This document shows positions 4,962 to 5,679 of a DNA stretch of 5,679 nucleotides, piece by piece (positions within the stretch are counted from its first letter, which is position 1; the number at the start of each line of letters is the position of its first letter). The notes below the pieces were generated by a model. That model did no database searches. It was not told where the DNA came from and worked only from the letters and a program-made list of their open reading frames with translations. The position numbers were made by a program, and so were the translations under genes. Source of the stretch: a bacterium (lineage in GTDB: Bacteria > Planctomycetota > J058 > JACQDU01). The stretch spans positions 1-5,679 of the forward strand of contig JACQDU010000052.1 of the NCBI GenBank assembly GCA_016200955.1. Reading direction: 5' to 3'.

Positions 4962-5679
4962 ATGGCTCGAATTGCCGTCATCGATCGTCGAGCCGACGTC
5001 ATAGCTCTCAGCCAGGCAGTCCTGGTCGGTCGCGGTCACGCCGTCACGAGCTTCGAGAAGGGGCCGCTCGCCTTCGAGACGCTCCGCCTCTCTCCTCCGG
5101 ATGCCGTGATCGCGGGCTCCTTCGAGGGAAGGCCGGCTCTCGTGCGCGACGTCGTCCGCGACGTGAGGGCGCTCGGGCCGCACGTCCTCGCCTTCCTCCT
5201 CGTGCCGGGGAAGGGAGACGAGCGCGCCGTGCTCGAAGGCCTCGACGCCGGAGCGGACGACGTGATCACCGTGCCCTTCTCCGCGCCCGACCTCGCGGGC
5301 CGCGTCGGAGCTGCTCTCCAGCGAAGCCGCCTCCGCGACGCTCCCACTCCCCAGGGAAGGGAGCACGACCCCGAGATCCCGCCCGACCGCACGGACGGCC
5401 GGGGCAACGGGGCGAACGGAACGCGCGTGATCGTGCCGGTCGACACCGAGCCCGGCCGCGCGCGCGCCGCGGGCCCGACGCGGAAGGCCGGGATCCCGAT
5501 CGTCCCCGGCCCCGAGCTCCAGCTCGGAGACGACGACGACGTCTTCCCCGACGCCCCGAGCCTCACGGCCGCCAAGATCTCCTTCCTCGCCGCGGCGGGA
5601 GAGGAGTCCCAGCTCGCCGGCCGCGCCTTCGACCGCTACGTGATCGGGCGGACGCTCGGCGTGGGCGGCATGGGGATCG
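4962..5679 (+). CDS. Pseudo-receiver / Ser-Thr protein kinase fusion (3' end beyond the window)
   Basis: 239 codons are visible from the ATG at 4962, preceded by a modest GGGAG (4953-4957). Residues 1-120 have the alternating pattern of a CheY-like receiver: ARIAVID strand, PDAVIAG (46-52), FLLVPG (78-83), and GADDVITVPF (97-106) followed by the last helix. The phosphorylation residues are missing. The acidic pair is reduced to D8, G52 stands where the phospho-acceptor Asp is expected, VPG replaces the switch Thr/Ser, and V104 replaces the Lys of the usual KPF. Residues 121-222 are a Pro/Gly/Asp-rich linker with a DDDD run (190-193). At 226 a canonical Hanks-kinase N-lobe begins (YVIGRTLG) with an intact G233-V-G-G-M-G238 nucleotide loop; the rest lies outside the window. 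It is probably a cytoplasmic kinase with a non-phosphorylatable regulatory domain. A divergent but functional receiver is possible. Confidence 0.85.
   Translation, partial: MARIAVIDRRADVIALSQAVLVGRGHAVTSFEKGPLAFETLRLSPPDAVIAGSFEGRPALVRDVVRDVRALGPHVLAFLLVPGKGDERAVLEGLDAGADDVITVPFSAPDLAGRVGAALQRSRLRDAPTPQGREHDPEIPPDRTDGRGNGANGTRVIVPVDTEPGRARAAGPTRKAGIPIVPGPELQLGDDDDVFPDAPSLTAAKISFLAAAGEESQLAGRAFDRYVIGRTLGVGGMGI

Overview
This is a high-GC bacterial window with strong G/C preference at third codon positions. It carries five protein genes: two partial Ser/Thr-kinase-type signalling proteins at the edges and three complete genes between them. Kinases fused to FHA or receiver-like domains, beside secreted proteins of unknown role, suit environmental bacteria with large Hanks-type kinase repertoires (Planctomycetota, Myxococcota, Acidobacteriota and similar). 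No marker gene settles the phylum. There is no rRNA, tRNA, CRISPR array, transposase or phage gene, and no gene-free stretch over 300 bases.

Layout. On the minus strand, a secreted protein made of three repeated modules (2031-3224) is followed 19 bases downstream by an FHA / zinc-ribbon / kinase-like protein (1-2011, running off the left edge). The two look like an operon. A good sigma70-like promoter and a Shine-Dalgarno drive a divergent plus-strand gene for a 79-residue membrane protein (3355-3594). It converges on a minus-strand gene for a secreted TraB/GumN-family protein (3753-4775). Between these two stop codons lies a 158-base segment with unusually strong, partly mutually exclusive hairpins. 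The TraB gene is divergent from a plus-strand gene (4962 to the right edge) encoding a receiver-like domain, a linker and the start of a Ser/Thr kinase domain. The 186 bases between them hold four copies of a CCTTTGCA-like motif.

The most notable pattern is degeneracy in the two signalling proteins. The FHA protein's kinase domain has lost the first two glycines of its nucleotide loop, the catalytic-loop Lys and Asn, and the DFG glycine. The other protein keeps a perfect kinase glycine loop, but its receiver domain lacks the phospho-acceptor Asp, the switch Thr/Ser and the conserved Lys. Both therefore look like scaffold or sensor variants of signalling proteins. No link between them, or with the two exported proteins, is proven here beyond the operon arrangement.
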